From Myceligenerans pegani (GTDB lineage: Bacteria > Actinomycetota > Actinomycetes > Actinomycetales > Cellulomonadaceae): a stretch of 39,885 nucleotides of DNA. The notes under the pieces were generated by a model, which had not been told where the DNA came from, made no database searches, and saw nothing but the letters and a program-made list of their open reading frames with translations. Below are positions 9,448-20,815 of the stretch, piece after piece. Position 1 is the stretch's first letter. Every line of letters begins with the position of its first letter. The stretch is taken from the NCBI RefSeq assembly GCF_014892515.1, contig NZ_JADBGR010000051.1, positions 1-39,885 on the forward strand. The letters run 5' to 3'. A program made the position numbers and the translations under genes.

Positions 9448-10697
9448 GGGTGTACCTGCTGCTGATGCTCGTGGCCGCCGCGGTCACGTTCCTGACCACG
9501 CCCGCCGCCCGGTGGGTCGCGCTGCGGACCTCGGCCATCTCCGCCGTCCGGGCCCGCGACGTGCACTCGGTGCCGACGCCGCGTGCCGGTGGGCTGGCGA
9601 TCATGCTCGGGATCGTGGTGGCGGTGCTGCTGGCGTCGCGGATGCCGTTCCTCGAGGACGTGTTCTCGGATCGGCAGGTCCTCGGCATCGTCGGCGGCGC
9701 GCTCATCGTGTGCCTGCTCGGCTGGGCCGACGACGTCTGGGACCTGGACTGGCTGACCAAGCTCGCGGGGCAGGTCCTCGCCGCCGGCTTCATGGCGCTG
9801 AACGAGGTCCAGCTCGTCACCATCCCCACGCCGGGCGGCCTGACGATCCCGTCGTCGCGCCTCTCGCTGATCGCCACCGTGCTGATCGTCGTGATCGCGA
9901 TGAACGCGGTGAACTTCGTGGACGGGCTGGACGGTCTGGCCGCGGGCATCATCGCCATCGGCGGTGCGGCCTTCTTCCTGTACACGTACCGCCTCACGGC
10001 CGAGGACACACCCGACAACTACGCGTCGCTCGCGGCCATGATGATGGCCGTGCTGGTGGGGGTGTGCGTCGGCTTCCTGCCGCACAACTTCTTCCCGTCG
10101 CGGATCTTCATGGGGGACTCCGGCTCGATGGTGCTCGGCCTCGTGATGGCCGGCGCGGCGATCACGGTGACCGGCAACGTCAAGCCCGACGTCATGACCG
10201 GCGTCGCCGCGATCCCCGCGCTGTTCCCGCTGCTGCTGCCCGTCGGCGTGCTCATGCTGCCGCTGACCGACATGGCCATGGCGGTGGTGCGCCGCCTCGC
10301 CGCCGGGAAGTCACCGATGGCGCCCGACCGCCTGCACCTGCATCACCGGATGCTCGCGCTCGGCCACTCGCACCGCCGCGCCGTGCTCATCCTGTACGTG
10401 TGGACGGCGGTGTTCGCCTTCGGCGCCGCCGCGCTCGTCGAGTGGAACTGGCGGATCGTGATGTCCTGCACGGCCGTCGCCGTCCTGCTGGCGCTCGTCG
10501 TGACGATGGGCCCGCTGCGGCACCGCGGCCGGTTCCTCGACGACGACGCCGCGCTGCAGCGGGCGAGCCAGGACCGGGCGCCGGAACCCGGCTCGGGCGC
10601 GCTGCGGCAGGTCGCGGCGGTCGCGGAGCGGCCGGTCGTCACGACACAGGCGGCGGCCACCGGGCGCGTCGCGAAGAACGAGGAGAGCAATGTCTGA
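9444..10697 (+). CDS. WecA/MraY-family undecaprenyl-phosphate sugar-1-phosphate transferase
   Basis: Polytopic membrane enzyme (417 residues, about ten or eleven hydrophobic segments) that transfers a sugar-1-phosphate, usually GlcNAc-1-P, from UDP-sugar to a polyprenyl phosphate, starting a cell-wall glycan. Family motifs are visible: VPTPRAGGLAIMLG near the N-terminus, the Asp-rich WADDVWDLDW, NAVNFVDGLDGLAAG, the FMGDSGSMVLG metal-site loop, and the cytosolic HLHHRML motif (PDRLHLHHRML). In mycobacteria the gene at this position begins arabinogalactan linker synthesis; the substrate here is not shown by sequence. The GTG start overlaps the tsaC stop, and its end overlaps the next gene by 8 bp. 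Confidence 0.9.
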   Translation: MRVYLLLMLVAAAVTFLTTPAARWVALRTSAISAVRARDVHSVPTPRAGGLAIMLGIVVAVLLASRMPFLEDVFSDRQVLGIVGGALIVCLLGWADDVWDLDWLTKLAGQVLAAGFMALNEVQLVTIPTPGGLTIPSSRLSLIATVLIVVIAMNAVNFVDGLDGLAAGIIAIGGAAFFLYTYRLTAEDTPDNYASLAAMMMAVLVGVCVGFLPHNFFPSRIFMGDSGSMVLGLVMAGAAITVTGNVKPDVMTGVAAIPALFPLLLPVGVLMLPLTDMAMAVVRRLAAGKSPMAPDRLHLHHRMLALGHSHRRAVLILYVWTAVFAFGAAALVEWNWRIVMSCTAVAVLLALVVTMGPLRHRGRFLDDDAALQRASQDRAPEPGSGALRQVAAVAERPVVTTQAAATGRVAKNEESNV

Positions 10698-11112
10698 GAC
10701 GTCTGACATCCACCGCACCGAGCGCGCGGTCCTGCGCACGGCGCTGCGCGACGGCGGTCTGCTGGTGGCGGGCCTGGCCGTGCTCGGGTCCGTGGTCGGC
10801 TTCCTGGTGGCCGGGACCGCCGGGGTGTGGGGTGCACTCCTGGGAGCCGCCCTGGCGGCGTTCTTCTCGGGCGTGACGGTCTGGTCGATGGCGCAGACCA
10901 TCGGCAAGCCGCCGGCGACGATGGGCGCCGTCGTGATGGGTAGCTGGCTCGGCAAGATGGTCGTGCTGGTGGTGGCGCTCGTGGTGCTACGCGGCCAGGA
11001 CTTCTACGACCGCGTCGTGCTGTTCGTCGTGCTTCTCATCGGTGCCGTCGGCTCGGCCCTCCTGGACTACCGCGCGGTGCGTGCGGGCCGCGTGCCGTAC
11101 ACCGATGCGTGA
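10690..11112 (+). CDS. atpI: AtpI-like small membrane protein of the ATP synthase locus
   Basis: A 140-residue protein with about four hydrophobic helices (GGLLVAGLAVLGSVVGFLVAG; WGALLGAALAAFFSGV; WLGKMVVLVVALVVL; VVLFVVLLIGAVGSALLDYRAV). This is the usual layout of the gene just before atpB in actinobacteria. AtpI proteins are thought to help assemble the c-ring or support Mg2+ supply; sequence similarity among them is low, so the assignment rests on topology and position. The ATG at 10690 lies inside the end of the transferase gene, with GAGGAG just before it (10679-10685). Confidence 0.75.
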   Translation: MSETSDIHRTERAVLRTALRDGGLLVAGLAVLGSVVGFLVAGTAGVWGALLGAALAAFFSGVTVWSMAQTIGKPPATMGAVVMGSWLGKMVVLVVALVVLRGQDFYDRVVLFVVLLIGAVGSALLDYRAVRAGRVPYTDA

Positions 11113-11233
11113 CGCGACCTGACATCCCATTGCGCAATTCGTCACAAGGGGCCCGCAGACTGCCCTTCGGGGGCTCTGAAGGCGGCAAACATGGGTTAGG
11201 CTACTCGCGAATCCATGACGGCCAGGCCCGACG
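11113..11233 (+). promoter_or_regulatory. Probable promoter region of the ATP synthase genes
   Basis: A 121-nt spacer before atpB. A good -10 hexamer TAGGCT lies at 11197-11202, predicting a start near 11209; no TTGACA-like -35 is evident. A small CCC-TTC-GGG hairpin at about 11163-11171 could end transcription from the preceding genes. Assignment is by eye only. Confidence 0.35.
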
Positions 11234-12121
11234 GTGCGCCCGTTCCGCCAATCGGTGAATGCGCGCCGGGCCTCTGACCACCTGGGAGTCCTCCTGTCCA
11301 CGTTAGCGACGTCCATGATCCTTGCCGCCGCCGAAGGCCACGAGGACGCGGGCGGCTTCCACGCGCCGTCGTTGTCGGACTTCTTCCCGTCCGCCATCGC
11401 GTTCGGCGACACCATCTTCCAGATCGACCGCGTCTGGATCATCCGCATCGTCGCGACGATCGTGCTCCTGACGGTCTTCGTCGTCGCCGCGCGGCGCGCG
11501 AAGGTCGTCCCCGGCCGTTTCCAGGCCGCCGTCGAGTACCTGCTCGACTTCGTGCGGGTGCAGATCGGCGAGGAGATCATGGGCAAGGAGCGCGCCAGGC
11601 GCTACGTGCCCATGCTGACCACGATCTTCTTCACGATCCTCGCGTTCAACCTCACGGGCGTCATCCCCGGCCTGAACCTGGCCGCGACCTCGCGGATCGG
11701 CGTGCCGCTGCTGTTGGCGCTCTGGGTGTTCGTGACCTACTGGTACGCCGGCATCCAGAAGCACGGCCTGGGCGGCTACCTGAAGGCGAACCTGTTCCCG
11801 CCCGGGGTCCCGTGGCCGATCTACTTCATCCTGACGCCGATCGAGCTGCTGCAGATCCTCGTGATCCGCCCGGGCTCGCTGATGGTCCGGCTCGTGGCCA
11901 ACATGGTCGCCGGTCACATCATGCTGGTGCTCTGCTTCGCGGCGACGCAGTTCTTCCTGATCGACTCCGCGGGCACCGGCCTGATGGCCTTCGGCGTGCT
12001 GACCCTCCCGGCCGGCATCTTCGTGACGCTGTTCGAGGTCCTGGTGGCCTTCCTGCAGGCGTACATCTTCGCCCTGCTGGCCGCGGTGTACATCAACATG
12101 TCGCTCGAGGAGGAGCACTGA
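11234..12121 (+). CDS. atpB: F1Fo ATP synthase subunit a
   Basis: Membrane half-channel subunit that passes protons to the c-ring. The protein has five or six hydrophobic helices and the key C-terminal signature RPGSLMVRLVANMVAGHIML, in which the Arg before LxxN corresponds to the essential stator arginine. The C-terminal helix (FEVLVAFLQAYIFALLAAVYINMSL) is also typical. The start is uncertain: the frame opens with GTG 11234 (295 residues), another GTG is at 11255, and an ATG at 11315 starts just inside the region that looks conserved (LLSTLATSMILAAAEGHE). No start has a clear ribosome site. It heads the B-E-F-H-A-G-D-C order. Confidence 0.95.
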   Translation: MRPFRQSVNARRASDHLGVLLSTLATSMILAAAEGHEDAGGFHAPSLSDFFPSAIAFGDTIFQIDRVWIIRIVATIVLLTVFVVAARRAKVVPGRFQAAVEYLLDFVRVQIGEEIMGKERARRYVPMLTTIFFTILAFNLTGVIPGLNLAATSRIGVPLLLALWVFVTYWYAGIQKHGLGGYLKANLFPPGVPWPIYFILTPIELLQILVIRPGSLMVRLVANMVAGHIMLVLCFAATQFFLIDSAGTGLMAFGVLTLPAGIFVTLFEVLVAFLQAYIFALLAAVYINMSLEEEH

Positions 12122-13103
<982 letters not shown>

Positions 13104-13104
<1 letters not shown>

Positions 13105-13916
13105 TGCGGGGAACGAGCGGAGCATCGCTGGCGGCGGCACAGGAGCGGTTCGAGCCGGTCCTGCGGGCCGCGGGTGCGGACGCCCTCACGCTCGGCGAGC
13201 AGCTGTTCGCCGTCGTCGAGGCGCTGGACGAGTCGGGCGCGCTGCGCCGCTCGCTCTCCGACCCGTCCCGCGCCGGCGAGGACAAGGCCGGCCTGGTGGC
13301 CGGGCTCCTGGGCCGGTTCGACGGCCGCGTGGTCGATCTGCTCTCCGGCATGGTCCGGTCCCGCTGGTCCGGTGAGGCCGACCTGGTGGACGGCATCGAG
13401 CGGCTCGCGGTGGACGCGACGCTCGCCGCCGCCGAGTCGCGCGGGGTGCTCGAGACGGTCGAGGACGAGCTCTTCCGGGTGACGCGGGTGCTCGTCGGGC
13501 AGCGCGAGGCACGCCAGGCGCTGTCCGACACCACCACGGACGCCGCCCGCCGGCGCGCCCTGGTCGACGCCCTGCTGGGCGGCAAGGTCGACCCGGTGAC
13601 GCAGGCGCTCGCGCAGCGGGCGACCGCGCACCCGCGCGGCCGTCGCTTCGTGGCCGCGCTCACCTGGTACGGCGAGGTCGCGGCCGAGCGCCGCCGGCGT
13701 CTCGTCGCCATGGTGACCTCGGCGACGGTGCTGACCCAGGCCCAGATGGACCGCCTCGGCGCGATCCTCGAGCGGTCGTACGGGCGCGCCGTGCAGCTGA
13801 ACGTCACCGTCGACCCCGTCGTCGTCGGTGGCCTGCGCATCCAGGTCGGCGCCGACGTCGTCGACTCCACCGTCCTGTCGCGCCTGGCCGACGCGCAGCG
13901 TCGCCTGGCCGGCTGA
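13104..13916 (+). CDS. atpH: F1Fo ATP synthase subunit delta
   Basis: Connects the top of the F1 head to the b stalk. The 270-residue length is longer than the ~180 of proteobacterial delta but normal for actinobacteria. The N-terminal helical domain (SLAAAQERFEPVLRAAGADALTLGEQLFAVVEAL) and the conserved C-terminal VTSATVLTQAQMDRLGAILERSYGRAVQLNVTVDPVVVGGLRIQVGADVVD are clear in the translation. A very good AAGGAGG site (13093-13099) precedes ATG 13104; GTG 13101 immediately before it is an alternative. Translation is coupled to atpF. Confidence 0.95.
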
Positions 13917-13973
13917 ATCACGTGAGTACAACCCTTCCGCCGCGCCCGACCGCGGCACGACAGGAGAAGAGCA

Positions 13974-15599
13974 ATGGCTGAGCTGACGATCCGGCCGGAC
14001 GAGATCCGTGCCGCGCTGGACAGCTTCGTGAAGTCCTACGAGCCCGACGCCGTGGCGGCCGAGGAGGTGGGCCGCGTCGTCTTCGCCGCTGACGGCATCG
14101 CCCGCGTCGAGGGTCTGCCCGGCGCGATGGCCAACGAGCTGCTGCGTTTCGAGGACGGCACGCTCGGCCTCGCGCTGAACCTGGACGTCCGTGAGATCGG
14201 TGTGGTCATCCTCGGTGAGTTCACCGGCATCGAGGAGGGCCAGGAGGTCCGCCGTACGGGTGAGGTCCTCTCGGTCCCGGTGGGCGAGGGCTACCTCGGC
14301 CGCGTCGTCGACCCGCTGGGCAACCCGGTCGACGGTCTCGGCGAGATCGACACGGAGGGCCGCCGTGCCCTGGAGCTGCAGGCGCCCGGCGTCATGCAGC
14401 GCAAGTCCGTGCACGAGCCGCTGCAGACCGGTATCAAGGCGATCGACTCGATGATCCCGATCGGGCGCGGCCAGCGTCAGCTGATCATCGGCGACCGCCA
14501 GACCGGCAAGACGGCGATCGCGGTCGACACGATCATCAACCAGAAGGCCAACTGGGAGTCGGGCGACCCGGCCAAGCAGGTCCGCTGCATCTACGTCGCC
14601 GTCGGCCAGAAGGGCTCGACCATCGCCTCCGTGCGCGGTGCGCTCGAGGAGGCCGGTGCCCTGGAGTACACGACGATCGTCGCGGCTCCGGCGTCCGACC
14701 CTGCGGGCTTCAAGTACCTCGCCCCGTACACGGGCTCGGCCATCGGCCAGCACTGGATGTACGCCGGCAAGCACGTGCTGGTCATCTTCGACGACCTGTC
14801 GAAGCAGGCCGAGGCCTACCGCGCCGTGTCGCTGCTGCTCCGCCGCCCGCCGGGCCGCGAGGCCTACCCGGGCGACGTCTTCTACCTGCACTCCCGCCTG
14901 CTCGAGCGCTGCGCCAAGCTCAGCGACGACCTGGGCGCGGGCTCGATGACCGGCCTGCCGATCATCGAGACCAAGGCGAACGACGTCTCGGCGTACATCC
15001 CGACGAACGTCATCTCCATCACGGACGGCCAGATCTTCCTGCAGTCCGACCTGTTCAACGCCGACCAGCGCCCGGCGGTCGACGTCGGTATCTCGGTCTC
15101 CCGGGTCGGCGGTGACGCCCAGGTCAAGGCCATGAAGAAGGTCTCCGGAACCCTGAAGCTGGAGCTGGCGCAGTACCGCTCGCTCGAGGCGTTCGCGATG
15201 TTCGCGTCCGACCTCGACGCGGCGTCCCGCGGCCAGCTGCGGCGTGGCGCGGCGCTCATGGAGCTGCTCAAGCAGCCCCAGTACTCGCCGTACCCGGTCG
15301 AGGAGCAGGTCGCCTCCGTGTGGGCCGGCACCAAGGGCAAGCTGGACGACGTCCCGATCGAGGACATCAAGCGCTTCGAGGCGGAGATGCTCGACCACCT
15401 GCGTCGCAAGTCCGACGTGCTGCAGAGGATCGCCGAGACGGGCAAGTGGGACGACGAGACCGAGGCCGCGCTGCAGGCCGGCGTCGAGGAGTTCCGCAAC
15501 GGCTTCGTCAAGAGCGACGGTGCCGCCCTGGTCGGTGGCGGCGACGGCGAGCCCGTCGACGTCGAGCAGGAGCAGATCGTCGTCAAGAAGAAGGCCTGA
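13974..15599 (+). CDS. atpA: F1Fo ATP synthase subunit alpha
   Basis: Non-catalytic nucleotide-binding subunit of the F1 hexamer, 541 residues. It has the beta-barrel N-terminus, the P-loop [10 protein letters not shown] (Lys179), the alpha/beta signature around [17 protein letters not shown], and a C-terminal helical domain. The C-terminal tail ([18 protein letters not shown]) is an extension like those seen in other actinobacterial alpha subunits, where it can restrain ATP hydrolysis. ATG 13974 follows GGAGAAGAG. The gene uses more GGT and CGT codons than its neighbours, as expected for high expression. Confidence 0.98.
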   Translation: MAELTIRPDEIRAALDSFVKSYEPDAVAAEEVGRVVFAADGIARVEGLPGAMANELLRFEDGTLGLALNLDVREIGVVILGEFTGIEEGQEVRRTGEVLSVPVGEGYLGRVVDPLGNPVDGLGEIDTEGRRALELQAPGVMQRKSVHEPLQTGIKAIDSMIPIGRGQRQLIIGDRQTGKTAIAVDTIINQKANWESGDPAKQVRCIYVAVGQKGSTIASVRGALEEAGALEYTTIVAAPASDPAGFKYLAPYTGSAIGQHWMYAGKHVLVIFDDLSKQAEAYRAVSLLLRRPPGREAYPGDVFYLHSRLLERCAKLSDDLGAGSMTGLPIIETKANDVSAYIPTNVISITDGQIFLQSDLFNADQRPAVDVGISVSRVGGDAQVKAMKKVSGTLKLELAQYRSLEAFAMFASDLDAASRGQLRRGAALMELLKQPQYSPYPVEEQVASVWAGTKGKLDDVPIEDIKRFEAEMLDHLRRKSDVLQRIAETGKWDDETEAALQAGVEEFRNGFVKSDGAALVGGGDGEPVDVEQEQIVVKKKA

Positions 15600-15602
15600 G
15601 AC

Positions 15603-16505
15603 ATGGCCGGAGGCTCCCAGCGCATCTACAAGGCGCGGATCAAGTCGACACAGTCGCTGAAGAAGATGTTCCGCGCGCAGGAACTCATCGCGGCGTCGCG
15701 CATCGGCAAGGCCCGTGCGCGGACCGCCGCGGCGGCTCCCTACGCCACTGCCGTCACGCGCGCCGTGTCGGCCGTGGCGGCGCACGCGAGCATCGACCAC
15801 CCGCTGACGACCGAGCGGAAGCAGCCCACGGGCCGCGCCGCGGTGTTCGTGGTCGCGTCGGACCGCGGCATGGCGGGGTCGTACTCGGCGTCGATCATCC
15901 GCGAGACCGAGCGGCTGATCGACCAGCTCCAGGCGGACGGCAAGGAGGTCCGGCTGTACGCGGCCGGCCGCCGGGCCATCGCCTACTACTCGTTCCGTGG
16001 TCGTGACCTCGCGGGCGAGTGGTCGTACGGTTCGGACGCCCCGACGGCGGAGGTCTCGGACGAGATCGCCGACACCCTCCTGGGCGCCTTCCTGGCGCCC
16101 GCCGAGGAGAGCGGCGTCGACGAGCTGCACGTGGTGTCCACGCAGTTCGTGAACATGGTGACGCAGCGCCCGCGCGTCGTGCGGATGCTGCCGCTCGAGA
16201 TCGTCGAGGGCGTCAGCGTCCCCGGCGAGGGCGAGGCCATGCCGCTGTACGACTTCGAGCCGTCCCCGGAGGCCGTACTCGACGCCCTGCTGCCCCGGTA
16301 CGTACGGTCCCGGATCTTCGCGGTCCTGCTCGACGCCGCGGCGTCGGAGCTCGCGGCGCGTCAGCGTGCCATGCACACGGCGACCGACAACGCGGAGGAC
16401 CTGATCCGTACGTACACGCGCCTGGCGAACCAGGCGCGACAGGCCGACATCACCCAGGAGATCAGCGAGATCGTCTCGGGTGCCGACGCCCTGGCATCCG
16501 CCTGA
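15603..16505 (+). CDS. atpG: F1Fo ATP synthase subunit gamma
   Basis: Central rotor shaft, 300 residues. Terminal coiled-coil helices are evident: N-terminal [32 protein letters not shown] and C-terminal [46 protein letters not shown]. The central Rossmann-like domain includes the [19 protein letters not shown] segment. ATG 15603 follows the atpA stop by 3 nt, so the two are probably coupled. Confidence 0.97.
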   Translation: MAGGSQRIYKARIKSTQSLKKMFRAQELIAASRIGKARARTAAAAPYATAVTRAVSAVAAHASIDHPLTTERKQPTGRAAVFVVASDRGMAGSYSASIIRETERLIDQLQADGKEVRLYAAGRRAIAYYSFRGRDLAGEWSYGSDAPTAEVSDEIADTLLGAFLAPAEESGVDELHVVSTQFVNMVTQRPRVVRMLPLEIVEGVSVPGEGEAMPLYDFEPSPEAVLDALLPRYVRSRIFAVLLDAAASELAARQRAMHTATDNAEDLIRTYTRLANQARQADITQEISEIVSGADALASA

Positions 16506-16539
16506 ACCCGACCCCGCCGGAGGGATCCTCCGGGCATGA

Positions 16540-18021
<1,482 letters not shown>

Positions 18022-18040
18022 GGCACCGTTCTCCCCGTAC

Positions 18041-18074
18041 GGGACGCCGCCGGGTCTCGGCCCGGCGGCGTCCC
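18041..18074 (+). terminator. Perfect 14-bp hairpin between atpD and atpC
   Basis: GGGACGCCGCCGGG (18041-18054) is exactly complementary to 18061-18074, with the 6-nt loop TCTCGG. No T-run follows (GCCCGAACTATCG). It could be a partial terminator, an RNA-processing or stability element, or a structure tuning epsilon translation. It lies 28 nt before the atpC start, partly before its GGGAGG ribosome site. Confidence 0.6.
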
Positions 18075-18102
18075 GCCCGAACTATCGAGAGGGAGGCCCT
18101 GA

Positions 18103-18363
18103 GTGGCTGAGCTGAACGTGGACCTCGTGGCCACGGACCGCAAGGTCTGGTCCGGCACGGCCAGGACGGTCGTCGCGCCGTCGGTGGAGGGCGAGATCGG
18201 CATCCTGGCGGACCACCAGCCGCTGCTCGCGGTGCTGCGGCCGGGTAAGGTCACGGTACGCACGGACGACGGCGTGGCGGTCGAGGCCCAGGTCGACGGC
18301 GGGTTCGTCTCCGTGGACGAGAACCTGGTCACGATCGTCGTCGACGAGATCGAGCAGGTCTGA
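18103..18363 (+). CDS. atpC: F1Fo ATP synthase subunit epsilon (short form)
   Basis: Inhibitory and coupling subunit of the rotor, 86 residues. Only the N-terminal beta-sandwich is present (LNVDLVATDRKVWSGTARTVVAPSVEGEIGILADHQPLLAVLRPGKV). The usual C-terminal helical pair is missing, as in several actinobacterial epsilon subunits, giving 86 instead of ~130 residues. Such short forms would lack the extended inhibitory conformation. The GTG start at 18103 follows GAGAGGGAGG (~18087-18096). Confidence 0.95.
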   Translation: MAELNVDLVATDRKVWSGTARTVVAPSVEGEIGILADHQPLLAVLRPGKVTVRTDDGVAVEAQVDGGFVSVDENLVTIVVDEIEQV

Positions 18364-18375
18364 GGGAGGGGGACG

Positions 18376-18786
18376 GTGCCGGGCGTCGTCTGGATCGCGC
18401 TGGCGATCGTGGCCGCGATCGCACTGGTCCTCGGCGTGGGCGCGTCCCGCCTGCACACCCTGTCCCGCCGGGTCGGATCGTTCTCCTGCAACGCGCGGGC
18501 GGCCGGGCAGGACTCCTGGACGGCCGGCATCGCGCAGTACGCCGTCGGCCGGATCGAGTGGTGGCGCTGCTGGTCGCTGTCGCCTCGGCCTGCCCGCACC
18601 TGGTACCGGGACCGGCTCGAGCTGGTCGGCCGCGAGGAGTTCGACGACGACGGACCGGCGCACTATCTCGTCCGGTGCCGCTACGAGGGCCTGGACTTCG
18701 AGCTGGACCTCGCGTCGGGCGACTACTTCGGGCTGGCCTCGTGGCTCGAGGCGGCCCCGCCGGGCCGCCGCGACCTGGTCCTGTAA
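18376..18786 (+). CDS. DUF2550 membrane-anchored protein
   Basis: A 136-residue protein with one N-terminal transmembrane helix (VVWIALAIVAAIALVLGVGA, residues ~4-23) and a basic, tryptophan-rich soluble domain (GSFSCNARAAG, GRIEWWRCWSLSPRPA, YLVRCRYEGLDFELDLASGDY). This pattern and the position directly after atpC match the actinobacterial DUF2550 family, whose function is not known. The GTG at 18376 follows GAGGGAGGGGG by a few bases and lies 12 nt after the atpC stop, so it is probably cotranscribed with the ATP synthase genes. Confidence 0.88.
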   Translation: MPGVVWIALAIVAAIALVLGVGASRLHTLSRRVGSFSCNARAAGQDSWTAGIAQYAVGRIEWWRCWSLSPRPARTWYRDRLELVGREEFDDDGPAHYLVRCRYEGLDFELDLASGDYFGLASWLEAAPPGRRDLVL

Positions 18787-18802
18787 CCGCTGAGGAGAAT
18801 CC

Positions 18803-19498
18803 TTGCGTCTTGTCGTCGCCGACTGTTCCGCCCGGTACACCGGGAGACTCACCGCACACCTGCCGCTCGCGACGCGGCTGATCGTGGTCAAGGCCGACGG
18901 GAGCGTGCTGCTGCACTCCGACGGCGGTTCGTACAAGCCGCTGAACTGGATGAGCCCGCCGTGCACGCTGACGGAGGCGGTCCCGGGCGCCGAGGCCGCG
19001 GAGCGTGGCGTCGCGCAGGTCTGGACGGTACAGCACAAGAAGTCCGACGACCGCCTCGAGATCGACCTGCACACCGTGCACCACGACTCGGCCCACGACC
19101 TCGGCGTCGACCCCGGGCTGGTCAAGGACGGCGTCGAGGCGCATCTGCAGGAACTGCTCGCGGAGCAGATCGGTCTGCTCGGCGAGGGCAGCACGCTGAT
19201 CCGGCGGGAGTACATGACGGCGATCGGCCCGGTCGACATCCTGGCCCGCGACGCCACGGGAGCCACGGTGGCGGTCGAGATCAAGCGTCGCGGCGAGATC
19301 GACGGCGTCGAGCAGCTCACGCGGTACCTGGAGCTCCTCAACCGCGACCCGCTGCTCGCGCCGGTCCGAGGAGTCTTCGCCGCGCAGGAGATCAAACCCC
19401 AGGCGCGCGTGCTGGCGACCGATCGCGGCATCGGCTGCCTGACCCTGGACTACGACGCCATGCGCGGCGTCGACGACGCGGAGTCCCGTCTGTTCTGA
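18803..19498 (+). CDS. nucS: Mismatch-specific endonuclease NucS
   Basis: NucS (EndoMS) cuts both strands at mismatches and replaces MutS/MutL mismatch repair in most actinobacteria. The 231-residue protein has the N-terminal DNA-binding domain and a C-terminal RecB-like nuclease domain. The catalytic residues are visible: Asp145 in GPVDILARD and the ExK pair Glu159/Lys161 in [21 protein letters not shown]. The TTG at 18803 is the chosen start because GAGGAG lies 6 nt upstream and the product begins [16 protein letters not shown], the family N-terminus. The DUF2550-nucS pairing after atpC is conserved. I cannot see the terminal beta-clamp-binding peptide with certainty. Confidence 0.94.
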   Translation: MRLVVADCSARYTGRLTAHLPLATRLIVVKADGSVLLHSDGGSYKPLNWMSPPCTLTEAVPGAEAAERGVAQVWTVQHKKSDDRLEIDLHTVHHDSAHDLGVDPGLVKDGVEAHLQELLAEQIGLLGEGSTLIRREYMTAIGPVDILARDATGATVAVEIKRRGEIDGVEQLTRYLELLNRDPLLAPVRGVFAAQEIKPQARVLATDRGIGCLTLDYDAMRGVDDAESRLF

Positions 19499-19512
19499 GG
19501 CAGGATGGGGGC

Positions 19513-20763
19513 ATGCCGGAGAAGACTTCCACGGTCGTCCTGCGAGGACGAGTGCTCCTGCCCGAGGCGATGATCGACGACGGTGTCGTGGTCGCCCGGG
19601 GAGATCGGCTCGCCTTCGTCGGCACGGCCGTCGAAGCCCGGGACGCGGGCTTCGACGCACAGCTCGGCGAGGTGCCGCCGTCGTACGACTACCTGCTGCC
19701 AGGGCTCGTCGACCTGCACAACCACGGCGGGGGAGGCGTCGGCTTCCCCGACGCCGCGAGCCCTGGCGAGGCGTTGCGCGCCGTCCTCGAACACCGGCGG
19801 CACGGTACGACGACGATGCTGGCCTCCCTCGTCACGGCCGACCCGCACACCCTCGCCGCACAGGCGGCGATGCTCGCCGATCTCGCCGACGCCGGCGAGA
19901 TCGCGGGGATCCACGCCGAGGGACCGTTCCTCTCGCACGAGCGTCGCGGCGCGCACAACCCTGCCTACCTGCGCGACGGCGACGCCGCCGTGGTCCGCGA
20001 CCTCGCGAAGGCCGCGCGCGGGCACCTGGCGACGATGACCGTGGCGCCGGAGGTTCCCGGAGTCGCGGGTCCGGGCGGCGCCGCGACGGCGCTCATCGAG
20101 GCGGGGGCCATCCCGTCGCTCGGCCACACGGACGGGACGACGGAAGCCGCGGAGGCGCTGATTTCCCAGGTCACGGCGGGTCTGCGGCTGGCCGCGGAGG
20201 TGGCGGGGGTCGGCCACCGCGAGATGACGGCCACGCACCTCTTCAACGGCATGCGTCCGCTGCACCACCGGGCGCCGGGCCCGGTCGCCGCGTGCTTCGC
20301 GGCCGCCGCCCGCGGCGACCTCGTGGTGGAGCTCATCGCGGACGGTGTCCATCTCGACCCGGCCACGGTGCGTACGGTGTTCGGGACGGTGGGCGCCGAC
20401 CAGGTGGCCCTCGTCACGGACGCGATGTCGGCGGCCGGGATGGCGGACGGCTCCTACGACCTGGGCCCGATGTCGGTCACGGTGCGGGACGGCGTCGCGC
20501 GCCTCGTGGATCCCGGCGACCCGGACGCCGGGGCGATCGCCGGCGGCACGGCTCACCTGATCGACGTCGTGCGCCACACCGTCGCGGCCGGGGTCCCGCT
20601 CCTCGACGCGGTGCGTTCCGCCTCGGCCGTGCCGGCCCGGGTCCTCGGACTGGGCCGGGAGCTCGGCACGCTCGCCCGGGGGCTGCGCGCCGACGTGCTC
20701 GTGGCGGACGAGGACCTGCGGCCACGGCGAGTCCTGCGCGGGGGCGCCGAGATTCCCGGGTGA
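19513..20763 (+). CDS. nagA: N-acetylglucosamine-6-phosphate deacetylase
   Basis: Amidohydrolase that removes acetate from GlcNAc-6-P, feeding amino sugars from chitin or cell-wall recycling to glycolysis. Metal-site residues can be placed: His69 and His71 (LVDLHNHGGGGVGF), Glu136 (GIHAEGPFLS), SLGHTDGTTEAAE, ATHLFNGMRPLHHRAPG, and the catalytic Asp303 (LVTDAMSAAGM). The 416-residue length is normal. ATG 19513 lies 14 nt after nucS; CAGGAT at 19501-19506 could be a -10 for a leaderless transcript, though no -35 is seen. No other amino-sugar gene (nagB, PTS) is nearby, and nothing links it to the glycosidase locus downstream. Confidence 0.93.
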   Translation: MPEKTSTVVLRGRVLLPEAMIDDGVVVARGDRLAFVGTAVEARDAGFDAQLGEVPPSYDYLLPGLVDLHNHGGGGVGFPDAASPGEALRAVLEHRRHGTTTMLASLVTADPHTLAAQAAMLADLADAGEIAGIHAEGPFLSHERRGAHNPAYLRDGDAAVVRDLAKAARGHLATMTVAPEVPGVAGPGGAATALIEAGAIPSLGHTDGTTEAAEALISQVTAGLRLAAEVAGVGHREMTATHLFNGMRPLHHRAPGPVAACFAAAARGDLVVELIADGVHLDPATVRTVFGTVGADQVALVTDAMSAAGMADGSYDLGPMSVTVRDGVARLVDPGDPDAGAIAGGTAHLIDVVRHTVAAGVPLLDAVRSASAVPARVLGLGRELGTLARGLRADVLVADEDLRPRRVLRGGAEIPG

Positions 20764-20802
20764 CGGGCACACCCACGCCATTTCCCGGCAACGCGCCGCT
20801 GT

Positions 20803-20815
20803 TACCGTGCGGGCC
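20803..20815 (+). promoter_or_regulatory. Probable -10 for a leaderless DUF402 transcript
   Basis: TACCGT at 20803-20808 fits the TAnnnT -10 pattern. The ATG at 20816 is 7 nt after it, where transcription would begin. No ribosome site precedes the ATG. Leaderless mRNAs are common in actinobacteria. The -35 region is not convincing. Confidence 0.4.

Noticed and set aside
15369-15379. AAGCGCTTCGA, an operator-like string inside atpA
   Set aside because: It encodes the conserved residues KRFE in normal codons, lies deep in a coding region with no promoter, and lacks the left half of the palindrome.
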